A DNA stretch of 64,000 nucleotides from Zygnema cylindricum (lineage: Eukaryota > Streptophyta > Zygnematophyceae > Zygnematales > Zygnemataceae), in NCBI GenBank assembly GCA_037447655.1, contig JBBHKE010002789.1:62001-126000 (forward strand), in the 5' to 3' direction. The translations under genes were made by a program, and so were the position numbers. Numbering within the stretch: position 1 is the first letter of the stretch; each line of letters starts with the position of its first letter. Positions 47,205-58,809 of this stretch are shown here, one piece after another. The notes beneath the pieces are model-generated. The model saw only the letters and a list, made by a program, of their open reading frames with translations. It was not told the origin of the DNA and searched no databases.

Positions 47205-47510
47205 TCCGTACACTTATTGATATCGGTGTTATCACCGCTAAATAACCGATATTATCGGCTACTTATCGGCGATAACACCGATGTTGATATATCGTACCAA
47301 TATATCGATTATTGGCAACCTGAAAAAAGACCTTTATCGGTTATCGGCAAATCCTTACCGATACACAACAGTTCTTTTTTCCACTTATCGCCGATAAGGA
47401 ATTTGTTGGAGTCGGAGCGATATATAGGGACCCCTCACTGTTTGATAAGCAATAACTGTCGGTATTGGTTTTATTGCGATCATTTTTTTCCCGATACACA
47501 ATAATAATTT
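47205..47510. repeat. TATCG-rich repeat cluster
   Basis: Repeated TTATCGG/CGATATAT motifs, including GGAGCGATATATAGGGACCCC, like that at 26985-27040 and 46655-46705. Ends in CCGATACACAA. Probably decayed MITEs. Confidence 0.55.
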
Positions 47511-47541
47511 CACAGCTCTACGTCGCCATTGGTGCATAGAA

Positions 47542-47846
47542 TCATAGTTCAAAAGTAGGCGTTTTATGGTAGGCTTTTGGTCGCCGATTTTAGCGTAAGT
47601 TGTGTTATGGACTTTTCATGTGATCTTCTTAGATCGCTACTTTGATCAGCGACCGTCCGATCGTCCGAATCTGACGGTGTAGATAAATATTTTTGGTATG
47701 AATATTTAAATTGGTCTAATTTTTGGTTTGAATGTTTTAATTGGTTCGAATAGGTCCGAATACAATATGTGTCTTAAGGTAATATTGTATGTTTTGCATA
47801 CAACAGGCATATTGTATGGGCCTACTTTTACCTACTTTTGAACTAT
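47542..47846. mobile_element. MITE-like element, 305 bp, with 8-bp target duplication
   Basis: Inverted ends CATAGTTCAAAAGTAGG and CCTACTTTTGAACTATG. GCATAGAA occurs on both sides (47534-47541 and 47847-47854), an 8-bp duplication as in hAT insertions. Its ends resemble those of the 39938-40081 element. Confidence 0.75.
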
Positions 47847-48074
47847 GCATAGAACTCCTTTTTTCGCTCCGTCAGCTACTCGTCGCATTTGTACAGATTT
47901 GTACGTCATACACGACGAACCATAGATGTCCTATACGCATAAAACGCACAGAGTAAACAAACAAATACTATAGAGAGTGCGCATAACACAATTTCAAACT
48001 TTTAAAATTCGTAGGTAAAATTCGTGCTTTTTTTGGAATTTCAAATTTCAAATTTTTTCAATATTCAATGCCCT

Positions 48075-48545
48075 AAAAAACTGAAAAGTGCAACGAACTC
48101 GCGGCGAGCGCCTGAATTTACAGCGTCTCCAACGACGGCTTCCTTCTAAGAACGGAGTGGAGGACAGATGAAAATACGCGCGCGCAAATGACGCAAAATG
48201 GCTCAAGGAAGCCGTCGTTGGAGATGCCATAAATTTCGCCGCTCGCCGCTTAGATAAATTACGCGTGCAAGACGCGATAAGTTCCGCTGCTCGCCGCTCA
48301 GATAAAAATACGCGCGCGAGACGCCATAAATTCCGTGGCTCGATGCTCAGATAAAAATACGCGCGCGAGACGCCATAAATTCCGCGGCTCGCCGCTCAGA
48401 TAAAAATACGCGCGAGCAAATGAAGCAAAAGTGCAAAACTGAAAAGTGCAACGAACAAGCGACGAGCAACGGAATTTACGGCGTCTCGAATGGCGAAATA
48501 TTTCTGAAGATGGAGTGGAAGACAAAAAATACGCGCGCGCAATTG
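48075..48545. repeat. complex repeat with a 49-bp tandem unit and ACGCGCGCG blocks
   Basis: About four 49-bp units (AGACGCCATAAATTCCGCGG start, ATACGCGCGCG end) at 48220-48420. They are flanked by two related longer segments (CTGAAAAGTGCAACGAAC..., 48078 and 48440). Short ORFs over it are artefacts. Confidence 0.75.
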
Positions 48546-50332
48546 AAGCAATTTGTTTTAATTTTCCTTACAATTTTCCTACAATATGAAACGTACGAAA
48601 TTTACGAAATTTACGAAACACGCGAATACTACGTAACTTTCGTAAAAAAATCCAAATGTGTACGAATTGGACATCTATGCGACGAACCCCTTTTTATAAT
48701 TAGAACTACCGATATCAGTTATCGACTAAATGTGATGGTCAAACTGTACTGTAGTTGTAGGTCTGGGCGTTAAGATAAAAGAAGACCGGAATTTGAAGTA
48801 CGAAATATGGTAGGAACATAACAATCATTTTATTATGTCATATGTGAAACGAGGTACAAACATTCTCAACAAAACATTAGGTTTAATTTAGCGGCCGTCA
48901 CAAAAGCAGCCTTTAACCCCAACATAAGCGACAAAGATAAAGACAGGAGGCCATACCCATTAAAAATCTAATTTCAACGCTTCTGTGGATTATATACGAC
49001 ATAACAATTTGTCGTATTTGACGCATAGTATGTACTTTATGGCTCCGTCAACTTGCAGGTGTTTTACGCCTGGCATCGCCTCGTCGCTTTTGACTCACCG
49101 GGTTAGGGTGCGTCCATGTGCCTAACTAAGGGTTTTTTTCTATCGTTTTCTTGTAAAACTTAGAGCCTTACCGCGTAAGTTTCAACCGTACAAAAAATAG
49201 AGAAAATGTGAAGTACATTTTGCGTCATCATCGAAATTAAGATGCACTACATGTTGTCGTTTGGTGTTCTTCGACCCACCGCCACGCCAAAAAACGTCAT
49301 CTTCAAACTTTTCTTCGAAACACAGGGAAGATGTGTTTTAAAACAAAGAATTTTCGAAAATCAAATAGAAACACGTAGTCGCACGTGTAACAAATTTTCA
49401 AGAAATTTCAAAAGAATTCAAGCGACGACGAAAAGTGCACGATTCGCTATGTTTTGTGTGTATGCGTTCAGGTACGACAAAGCAAAGTACACAATTTGTT
49501 TGGTTTTGTCCGTTTAAGCCTGATACAGATTTTATTTCGCCTAGGGTCTCAAGATCCGATGGCATTTCACGTCGAGCAAACAAGGGACGCAAAGGCAAAT
49601 CACATCTACTTCAACCGTGAAACGACAGAGGCTAGATAACGGTACGTTTACAATGTCACGAAAAGTCATGCGACGTCACAAGGAGTTACAAAATAATGAA
49701 TTAACGTGCGTCATCACAGATTGTACTTTGTTGACAGCCGTCACGGGCATTGTCGACGTATACAATCGTCACGCCTTTAAGTGACAACTTTGTTTGGTAC
49801 ACATAGGGACACCCGATATCCGGGGCCGGCGGATCTGTGCTAAAAAACAAAGTAAATTCTTTAAGTTTTAAGTACATGGAGACCCACCCTTAGAGTGCTC
49901 AAATAGCTCTTAGAGTTATCTGTCTCTAGCGTAATAACGTTGACTTTGTCTGAGCTACAGTATTGCGCCGGTATCAATGTCAAGATTTTTTTTTTTTGGA
50001 CTTTAAATCTGACCGAGAGGTGTATACGGGTTTTTTTTTAATTTTAATTGTATCTATGCAAACCCAGACCAAGTTCTAAGGGAATTGATCATGGCTGTGA
50101 CTGTTTTGTTTTGGTTGCGCACATCATTTACGTCATTTTGTCAAAAATGGTATGTTCGAAGTACACATTGGTACAAGTAAAGTATTGTTGAGTCTAAATT
50201 TGACGGTCAATCGGTTGGACAGCTTTGACTTTCAAAATACTGTTTCAACCGCTTAAACTTTTGCCGCACTTGCGAACGTCGACCGTCATAAAAAAATAGC
50301 AATTCACAGTGCCGGCGAACGTTTACTGTAAC
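48546..50332. other. no gene recognised
   Basis: Moderate GC with many short frames. None shows a known domain, and no repeat structure was found. Confidence 0.4.
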
Positions 50333-51214
50333 TGTTGAAAAGAGGTAATTAATAGTTCATTTCTATAGTTTAGTTAGAATGTAAAGAGAGAGAAAGAGAG
50401 AACCAAAGGCACGCCATGGCTGCCGCGTCATTTAGGAGGGAGAATGAAATAGAAGGTATTTTACTATTTGTAGCAAAATACTGCCTCTAGCCGGATTTGA
50501 ACCGGGGTCTACGGAATACTATTTAGACCTTAGCCTTATCCATTAAGGCACTAGCGAAACGATATACGTATTACGTTTCACGCATATTTATCTATTTGTT
50601 AAACGGGCTAATTTGCAGCAGACTAACGAAAACACGCATTAATCAATTCATGCATGGAAGCGAATCGAAGCCGCATAAATACAAATGATCAGACGGCCAC
50701 AATTGCAGCCGCCACCCGCAATAAACTTTCGGCGGCCTTTGGGGATAGCGTCACGCGACGCCACGTGGCACCATACTATTGGATACCGGAGAAGATGGGA
50801 GGAGGAACCATGGCTCCCGTTTTGACAGGCGTCACTTTGAAAAGCCATATCGTACAATGGCCGTACAATAAGTACATCGCCTAATGTACCTTCTTGTACT
50901 ATATAGTGTTTCTATTATACTAGGGTTTAGTAGGAGGCAGTCGCAAGTAGGCAGACGAAGACTTAGTGAAATTTAGGTACCTCTCTTTAAGAGAGCTTGT
51001 AACTATAAAGGTCATCTTTGACCAACCATAACTTACTGCTCAGAGGAGCAAATTCAGTGATTCTTTTTGCGTTTGACTCAGAGGAGTCTTTTCCTCACAG
51101 GGGTGAGAGTGGTCAGAATATTTGTGTGCTTGGGAAGCGCTTATTAAGCGGGAAAGTAGAAGGGGCAAATGTTATCCTAGGGGCTTTATATAGGCTGCTC
51201 ATTCTCTAGGTCAA
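50333..51214 (+). mobile_element. LTR of copia family D, copy D1, plus leader
   Basis: Begins TGTTGAAAAGAGG. Carries GCCATGGCTGCC, a tRNA-like module, CCACGTGG, GTACAATGGCCGTAC, a TATA-like CTATAAAGG near 51006, and the leader block GACTCAGAGGAGTC. It stops at the gag start (CAATGGAG, about 51214), after which unrelated sequence follows. No second full copy is present, so the LTR/leader border is not fixed. Confidence 0.65.
50481..50556 (-). other. tRNA-like module in LTR D1 (best preserved)
   Basis: On the - strand: D-arm GCCT-TAATGGATA-AGGC (50532-50549) with a tRNA-like GG in the loop, anticodon-like stem GGTCTA/TAGACC enclosing 12 nt, and T-arm CCGG-TTCAAAT-CCGG (50491-50505). Only part of an acceptor stem (CTA/TAG) remains. 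The D-arm is reminiscent of Arg tRNA. Confidence 0.55.
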
Positions 51215-51945
51215 TGGAGACCACATAAATGCATGCGCCAACCAAATATACAAAAAAGTGTTGGTGACAATCATTTTTTGTCGTTACGTGAGCTCCACGG
51301 TGAGAGCACGTTGGACATTAACTTAGGGTGGCCTTCCATTAGCGAAAAAGTGGGGATTTTTACTGATGACCGTACCGTTTCGTACAGTTACGTACAATTT
51401 TTTTCAAGGAAAACATCATTACAAAAAATTTTCCAAGGTTGTAGGCTTAAATTTGGACGGTTGGATGCTATTACACTTTTATCCGAAACGCCACGTCAAT
51501 AACCCTACAGTTTGTTAAGCCCATGCACAGGGAGGACAATTCTCGAAGACTGACATGTAAAAATAGGTCGCGTGGAAAAGGGGGAAAAATCCACGACGAG
51601 CGCGCTCGACGTTTGAAAGAGTATATTGAGGCGTAGTGAGAGAGTGGTTTTTATCAATTGAGTGAGAGTTGATCCTCCTTGTAAATTATGGAGTTTAAGA
51701 AGTTAAGGGAGTTTGATAGCTTTGTGGTGTTTCTTGAGGAGTTATAAGAGGTTAGGGAAGATTATCTTTTATATGATTAAGAGGAGTTACGAAAGAGAGT
51801 GTTTTGAGGGTGTGAGAAAATTATGTAAGAAAATTTCTCAGTGGAATATATTGGCTTCCGTGGGGTTATCTTTCTCTTGTGTGTGTTTTATCTTTTATGC
51901 TTCCACTTGCATTTGCACTCAGTGTTTTATTATTCAATCCTTTCA
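51215..51945. other. unassigned insert between two family D LTR segments
   Basis: Sequence of a different character (AGGAGTTA/GAGAGTG-rich on the + strand) separating the D1 leader from the D2 LTR remnant. Not recognised. Confidence 0.4.
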
Positions 51946-52487
51946 AAACTCGGTTTTGATCGGACGAGCGCTAAAGATGTCGAGATCGCGCAATAGGATT
52001 TTAGCGGTTTGCGGTCACCGCCACATCGTTTGACACGTGGAACATCCACATTGGATTACGGCATCTTCGGGGATTACAGGAACGAATCCAAATATGACAT
52101 GTGTCGACTTGTTGGTCATGTTGTACAATGGCCGTACACAAAGTACACCAACATTTGTACCTTTTTGTACAACACAGTATTAGGATTGATGCCGTACTTT
52201 AGTAGATAGAGTTTTAGAGATCGATAGAACTTAGAAAAATTTCGTAGATAGGACACTCTCTCCGAGAGAGCTTCTATACAAAAGGTCAACTTTGACCCTC
52301 TATAACTTAATGCTCAGGGGAGCAAATTCAGATATTCTTTATGTTATCGATTCAGGGTAGTCTTGCCTTCAGAGGGGTGAAGGTGGTCATGGTTTTTGTC
52401 CGCCAGGGTGGTATTTTTTTTTATTGAAACACATTGGGGTTAGGGTTATCGTAGTGGCTTCGTGTGAGGTGCCTACCCTGAGGACCT
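51946..52487 (+). mobile_element. partial LTR and leader, family D copy D2
   Basis: Starts within U3 (CGGTTTTGATCGGACGAG) and runs through ACACGTGGAACATCC, GTACAATGGCCGTAC and TAGTAGATAGAGTTTTAGAG (as in LTR A) to the leader, ending at the gag ATG at 52488. The left part of U3 is missing. Confidence 0.65.
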
Positions 52488-53913
52488 ATGGAGGTCTTAG
52501 AGTTGCAAGTTATGGGCCCACCCTCTAAGGTGCCCATCTTTAATGGAACTAGCTTCATATACAAGGAAAGTATGATGACAGGAGCTTTATATGAGAAAAG
52601 GTTTCGGGGAATAGTGAGTGGAAGGGTGAGGCGTCCATCTAGGCTTGGGATCCCTCCAAGGTTTACACGAAGCACATTCACGAGAGATGCAGATCCATCT
52701 CCAACGAAGGAGACAAAGGAAGGGGAAGTGGTGGACAAAAGAAAGGAGAAGGAGACGGTCACAACAATAACAACCAGTTCAGCATTCATGTCACCTATTT
52801 CGAGGAACGAGGAGATTGATACCGATACCTGGGACTACAACAATATGGCGGCAAAGCACTTCATCCTTCGCCATCTTACTTAAGGGCTTGCATCTCCTCA
52901 TTTGTAGGTAGAGAGGGCATCCGATCTTTGGGTGGCTCTCATAGAGATGTAGTGAAGTGGTACTATTCAGCAACAACAATTGGCTGATCAGAAAATTGAC
53001 GCATATGTATATAAGGGGGAAGATGTTGGATTTTTGTAATGTGCTTGTAATACTTTTCATGGAGCTACAGAGTGCTGGACAGGTTAAAACTGAAAAGATG
53101 AAGGTTAACTGCTTGCTTTTGAAGCTACCAGATGTGTTCAAGAACATAATCAACCGTGTGCAGGACTTGCCAAACTCAAGGTGGATATGGAATTCAATAG
53201 TAGGGATGATTCTTGTTCGGGAGAACACGATTGAGATCCGAAGGTGAGGAAATAGTGGGCAAGCATTGGCAGCCGGGGCCGATTGGAGGAACAAGGATTC
53301 TAGGAAACTGGTCGGAAATTATGGAGGAAGGGGGCAAAAGAATTAGACTGACGAGTTTGGACCAAGGGCTCCTAAGGGTTTGTTATATTTTTGTAAGAAA
53401 CCTGGGCACTATATGGCAGAGTGCACTAAGCTAACCAAACTTCGGTTAAAGGAGGGGCAGATCGGTGGAACTCCAAGAGGAAAGAAAAAGGCTTTTGTGA
53501 CTTAGGTAAATGAAGAAGAATCTGAAGACGAGGACGGTGAGCTCTTGTAGGATGAGGAGTTGGAGGCAAAGACCGAGGTCGAAATTCCTCAAAAGAATAA
53601 ATGTGATTTTGGAGGTTTGAAAGCTGAAGGAGGTTGGATTGTGGATTCCGGCGGCTCCATGCACATATATAAGGATAAACACCTGTTCACTAAGATGAGA
53701 AAGATTCCCACCAGAGAGATAAAGTATGGGGATGGGAGGGTAGTCAATACTACTATGGTAGGATTGGTAGATCTGAAAGTCTTAGTGGAAAGAAAGACAT
53801 CCATAGTGACATTGTTTGATGTGTTGTTTATTCCCGAGTTAAACAAAAACCTCATCTCAACGTGTAGGTTAGATGATAAGGGTTTTGAGACTAGCACTAG
53901 GAAGGGAACCTTT
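52488..53913 (+). pseudogene. copia gag-protease, family D
   Basis: Starts MEVLELQVMGPPSKVPIFNG. Open for 131 codons to HFILRHLT*, then broken; gag resumes (LLLKLPDVFKNIINRVQD, 52957-53247). The knuckle YFCKKPGHYMAEC has lost its first Cys (LLYFC). The protease segment (53560-53913) has WIVDSGGSMHIYKDK, retaining DSG, and LNKNLIST. It is cut at 53913 by LTR E1. Confidence 0.82.
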
Positions 53914-54881
53914 TCTTAAGATTTGAAATCTTTAGTTCAGTAAATAGAGTAGACCAAAAAGACTAAGAATAGTTTCTAAGTAGTTGTATATAATACTTAT
54001 CTTTATTAGTGTTAGAGTAGCCAAAGGACAATACAGTGTATTGTACCTCTGCAAGTTTTACAGAGTGGTGTCGACACGCGTCACGCAGCAGACAATTGGA
54101 ATCACCCGATCAGACGGACAGAATCTGATCCGAATACCTCAGAAAATATATTGTATATTTCGGAATTAAGTTGTACGATACATGATTATTGATTTTGAGA
54201 GACGTCATCCGAGGTGATTCACCTTGGACCAGAAGCATGATTCACGTGGGACAGCAAATGACGAGGCGTGATTTACGTGGGACCACAAGTGAGGAGGCGT
54301 GATTAACATGGGACCACAAGTGACGAAGCACTTTGGTGCTTCGAACTACACTACGACTGTCGGCTGGACTTTAGCGACTACCGTGACTAAGCACCTGAAA
54401 CATTTTGTACGGTTCGTCATCTGAAAATATTTGAATAACAGTGTTTTGTAGTTTAGTGTATAAAAATTAGTGTTTCATTAATTAGGTCTTTGGAAAATAA
54501 TATTTAGGTTTTTATAGGTACTCTAGGTACAGTAAAGTACAGGCTGGATAATTTGTCGTTAGTCTGGATAGTTCCGTAGTACGGTCACCCAAATTAGGCT
54601 AACCAGTAGATACACACTGTGAGTATATATTTTAGGACTTAGCCAATTTTGTATTATTCAGTATTGGGAATATGATTTTCTAAAGGCAATTTTTGGGAAA
54701 CTTCCAGACATCATATCTTATGGTTTACTTCATCATTTCGGCTTCAATTCTGGGAATCGTCAGATTACTGTATTATTTATCACTGTGGCAAATTTGAGGC
54801 ATATTGGCTTATTGAGTCATATTTTGTGTCATTTCAAAGTTGGTTGTTGAGTGAGTACTTTGATAATTTTTGTTGTTTTTC
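53914..54881 (+). mobile_element. LTR of copia family E (copy E1) plus leader
   Basis: Repeats 58810-59798 nearly base for base. The first bases (TCTTAAGATTTG) differ from the TGTTGAGATTTG start of E2. Because a gag follows both copies, the LTR/leader border cannot be read from the repeat ends. It was inserted into the protease region of family D. Confidence 0.8.
54214..54328. promoter_or_regulatory. tandem G-box-like array in LTR E1
   Basis: Three and a half units of a 31-bp repeat. One unit contains CACGTG (TTCACGTGGGAC); the others carry ACGTGGGACC or ACATGGGACC. ACGTG cores bind plant bZIP/bHLH factors, so this may be the LTR enhancer; that role is inferred. Confidence 0.55.
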
Positions 54882-55740
54882 ATGTGTACTTCCACTACTA
54901 CTGCTGGTCCTCCTCTTGCAACGGTGGTTGTAGAACAACAGGTTACGAGCCTTTTGTCAAGAATTCCTATCTTCAATGGCGAAAAGTATGCTTACTAGGC
55001 GGCGATGGTTGAATCGTCGTTTGAAACTGCTTCTTTATTGGGGGTCTTGGATGGCTCCCTTGATGAAACAGATCCAACTTGAGCAGAAAAGAATTCAATG
55101 GCAAGGAACAATCTAATTCTTTGTATTTCAGAAAATTTGGTCACGTCTTGACTGAAAGTGAAGAAGGCAAGCGAGATTTGGACATCACTAAAATCCGCTT
55201 TTGAGAAATCGAATGTTCAAAGGAGTTGCTAGTGGCTGGAAAAATTTGGGGATATAAATACTTGAGGGGAACTATGGTCGAGTATTTTGACAATTTTCGT
55301 GCCCTTATTGATGCTCACTCTTCTGCTGGGGGGTCATTTTTTGAGTTTCAACAAGCAGCTCTGCTTATTAGAGGTCTCCCTAGTAGCGTGAAGGGTGTGT
55401 CTGTTCAATTAAAGAGTCATGATAAAGCTAACTGGTCATTTCAGTTAGCATATAATCTTATATTGGAGGAAGAGACTAATACTAAACTCCTTGAAGGAGA
55501 AGGAAAAGTTGAAGCATTTGCCACAGACTTTGACAAAAGAAATCAGATTAATCAGAATATGAGTCAATTTAACCAGTTTAGCCAGTATCAGTTTAACCAG
55601 TTTAATCATAGACAGAATAGGTCATCTACTACTACTTGTTTTTATTGTTCTGAGAAGGGTCATGGATACAGGTACTGTCCTAAACTGAAGAAGGCTAATT
55701 AAACAGGTTTATACAAGCTAAGTTGGCAGCAAAGCTAGTA
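54882..55740 (+). pseudogene. copia gag, family E copy E1
   Basis: Starts MCTSTTTAGPPLATVVVEQQ at 54882. Stops and a one-base deletion break the first 350 bases. An open run from 55226 reads GKIWGYKYLRGTMVEYFDNF, ending in a Gln/Asn-rich stretch and an intact CCHC knuckle CFYCSEKGHGYRYC. A different copia lineage from families A-D and F. Confidence 0.82.
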
Positions 55741-57130
55741 TCACAGAGGTTTTTTTGGAAATCCTTCCCGTGGATATGTTCTTTTCTCAACTTTGGCAAC
55801 TGATGCAGACGAGTCTCTAAGCTTCAATGAGCAAGAGGAGGCGGAGTTATTTGCTATGGCGGCTGCCATGGAGGGTCCAAAGGATGCAGGATGGATCATG
55901 GACACGGGAGCGTCTGCCCACATGTGTTGGAACAAAGCGGCTTTTACAAATCTGCAACAAACATCTCCAAGGAGTATCTACTATGCTTGTGGCATGAGTG
56001 TTCAAACCTCAGCTCAGGGTGATGTATCTTTGATAGTAGATGTGGGGGGAAAGTCGGTAGTGAGAACCCATCACAATGTTCTGTATGTTCTAGCTTTAAG
56101 AAAAATCTATTTTCTACATCATTAGTGGAGAGCAAAGGCTTTGAAGTTGTTCTGAAAGGAGGGAGACAGGTTATTAACAAGAAAGGGAAAGTGGCAGTAA
56201 GAGGAATAGAGATGCTAACAAAATGTACTGGATGGACATGGCTGAATATAAAAAATATAATGTTCTCTACTCCAGTGTCCAATCTGATAATGAATTGTGG
56301 CATAAAAGATTAGGACATATGAATTATGATAGTCTTAAGAAAATGCTGAATTCTGGAAAAGTTGAGGGAGTTTCTCTCACTTCTCATCCTACAAAATCAA
56401 GTGATGGTTGTTTACTTGGCGTGGGGAAAAGCTTCGTGGTGTTTAAATCTTGGCGTTGAGATGGGACAATGGGAGAATACACATGAGGGTATCAGGGGTT
56501 TCTCCTCTGGGAAGGTATTAGTCACGATCTTATTGTTCATATACGCGAGAATACGATGATTGTTTTGAAAAGATTGAATAGGGCGATGACGAGTGCTCGG
56601 TCCATGCTTGCAGATAAATGGCTAGATTTGAAATTTTGGGCTGAAGCACTTAACTGTGCTGTTTATATTAAGAACAGAATTGCTTTTAGATCTGTTTGTA
56701 CCACCTTATGTGCTTTGGATAGGAGAGAAACCTCATGTTAGCCACGTAAAAATCTTTGGCAGCAAGTGTTTTATTCTAGATAGTTCATAAGATAGATGGA
56801 AAATGGAGGATAAGGACTTACCTAGAATTTTTATGGGGTATGATGATAATGCAAAAGGTTATAGAGTTTTTGTATTTGAGAAACAAAAAGTGATTATTTT
56901 TAGGAATATTCAGATTAAATATGAGCTGGATTTAGTTGACTTATTTAAAGTGCCATACCAACCAGTAAAGGAACAACATGGATATGTCATTTTTCACCAT
57001 AAGTAGCGAGTTTTCTTTCCACAGCCAAGTGAGACTATTGTTCCTTCAGTCCAGGTTTTGCCTTCACAAGATGTATTACCCCAAGTTCCGTCTCAGACGG
57101 AACGAACTATTACACCACCACAACAACCAT
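55741..57130 (+). pseudogene. copia protease-integrase, family E
   Basis: Protease with the canonical WIMDTGASAHMC (55890 on), the pre-integrase block NELWHKRLGHMNYDSLKKML (56290 on), then a large gap in the integrase core. The late integrase block LNRAMTSARSMLADKWLDLKFWAEALN (56574 on) and its tail (RIFMGYDDNAKGYRVF, 56803-57006) follow. The DDE core is largely missing and stops are frequent. Confidence 0.78.
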
Positions 57131-57165
57131 AGATCATAGCTCAGACAAGGCAGTCCAATTCGAGG

Positions 57166-58786
57166 TTGCCAACGATTTCAGCCTCAAAATTTTCGGGGCG
57201 AAAGAGATCTAGAAGCGGTTTGCAAGCAAGCTCTCACTTTGCTTTTTCTGGAAATACAGAGGAGCCTTTAACAATTCATGAGGACTTTGCATCACCTGAG
57301 AGAAATCACTGGATCGAGGCGGCAAACGATGAAATGAAGTCTATTGTGAAGGCATAAACATGGGAGCTGGTGGATCTTCGTCCGTGCAGAAAATTCATCG
57401 GCAGCAAATGGGTATTCAAGGTGAAGCTGAACCCATCAAAAAGAAGGTATTGACTTTGAGGAAACCTTCTCTCTAGTTGTCAGATTTCCCACAGTCAGAA
57501 TTTGCTAAGTCTAGCGGCTATAAAAAATATGGAAATACATCAAATGGATGTTAAAATCGCCTTCTTGCATGGAGAGTTAGAAGAAACCATTTATATCAAA
57601 CAACATGAAATGTATGTTGAAAAGGGAAAGGAAAAATTAGTGTGTAAATTGATGAAATCTTTGTATGGGCTAAAACAAGTCCCGCGTCAGTGGAATTTGA
57701 AGTTAGATGAGTTTTTGACTGGGCTAGGTTTTAAGTGAATTAGCTCAGATCATTCTGTATATGTTCTACAAGGGGAGGATTGGATAATTTACATAGCGGT
57801 ATATGTGGATGATTTATTATTAATAAATAAGTCAATGGATGAAATAAACCGTTTTAAAACGGCTTTAAGATCTAGGTTTGAGATGAAGGACCTTGATGAG
57901 GCTAATTATATTTTAGGCATACAGGTAGAAAGAGACAAAAACAAAAGGTTGACTATGTTGACTCAGAAAGATGCAATAGATAACATGGTGGAAAGATTTG
58001 ACATGAAAAATTTGAAAGGATTCGTAACTCCCATGGAATTCAGGCAGAAATTCAAAAGAATCAATACACATTCAAGCACAATGGTTGGTGGGAGTCTAGA
58101 GACGGGGAGGAAGAGTTTATGGCCTAAAAGCTATATAGACAGGTAGTAGGAAGTCTCATATATTTTATGAATTGTGCAAGACGCGATATTGCAGCAGCTG
58201 TGGGAGTCTTGAGTAGAAGTCTACAGAATCCTAAAAGGGCACACTAGGAAGCAACGAAAAGGGTGTTGAGATACCTTGCAGGTACTCGAAATCTCAAGCT
58301 TGTACTCACAGGAAGAGAGGTGAGAATACAGATGTGGAGCGATGCTTGCTATGGGGACATGCCAGTTTGGAAATCTATAATTATTTTGTGCCTAAGATTC
58401 GAGATGGAACTTAATGCTGGAGTAGCAAATTACAAAAGGTTAAAGCTCAATCCACAATGGAGTATGAATACATGGCAGCACCTTCAGCCCTCAAGGAGCT
58501 GCTGTGGGTCAAGTGTATTCTATAGGAACTTGGGTACATGCAAACAGGTCCTCAGTCTATTTGGTGTGACAACCAGGCAGCCATTGCCATTGCCTTTAAC
58601 CCCAGCCATCATTTTAAAAGCAAACACATGGATGTTAGACTTCACTTTGTCAAGGAAAAAGTACTTGCAAAAGTTAATAAGTTGTGTTATTTACCGGATG
58701 AGAAGATGGTGGCTGATATGTTAACAAAAGCCCTCCCTGCTCCTAAGTTGCAGTTTTGCAGAAAAGCTGTTGGACTAAGTGAGTAA
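57166..58786 (+). pseudogene. copia reverse transcriptase-RNase H, family E
   Basis: RT blocks in order: NHWIEAANDEMKSI, TWELVDLRPC, KNMEIHQMDVKIAFLHGELE (57526 on), SLYGLKQVPRQWN, the catalytic YVDDLLL (57802-57822), and YILGIQVERDKNKR. RNase H blocks follow: LRYLAGTRNLKLVL, WSDACYGD, IWCDNQAAIAIAFNP, ADMLTKALPAPK, ending at 58786. In-frame stops and two frameshifts show it is dead. AGGGGGG just before 58810 is the PPT. Confidence 0.85.
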
Positions 58787-58809
58787 CTGAGTCTAAAGAT
58801 TTAGGGGGG

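Noticed and set aside
50481-50556. Functional tRNA gene
   Set aside because: Acceptor stem mostly unpaired, anticodon loop too long, and the module lies inside an LTR shared by many copies.
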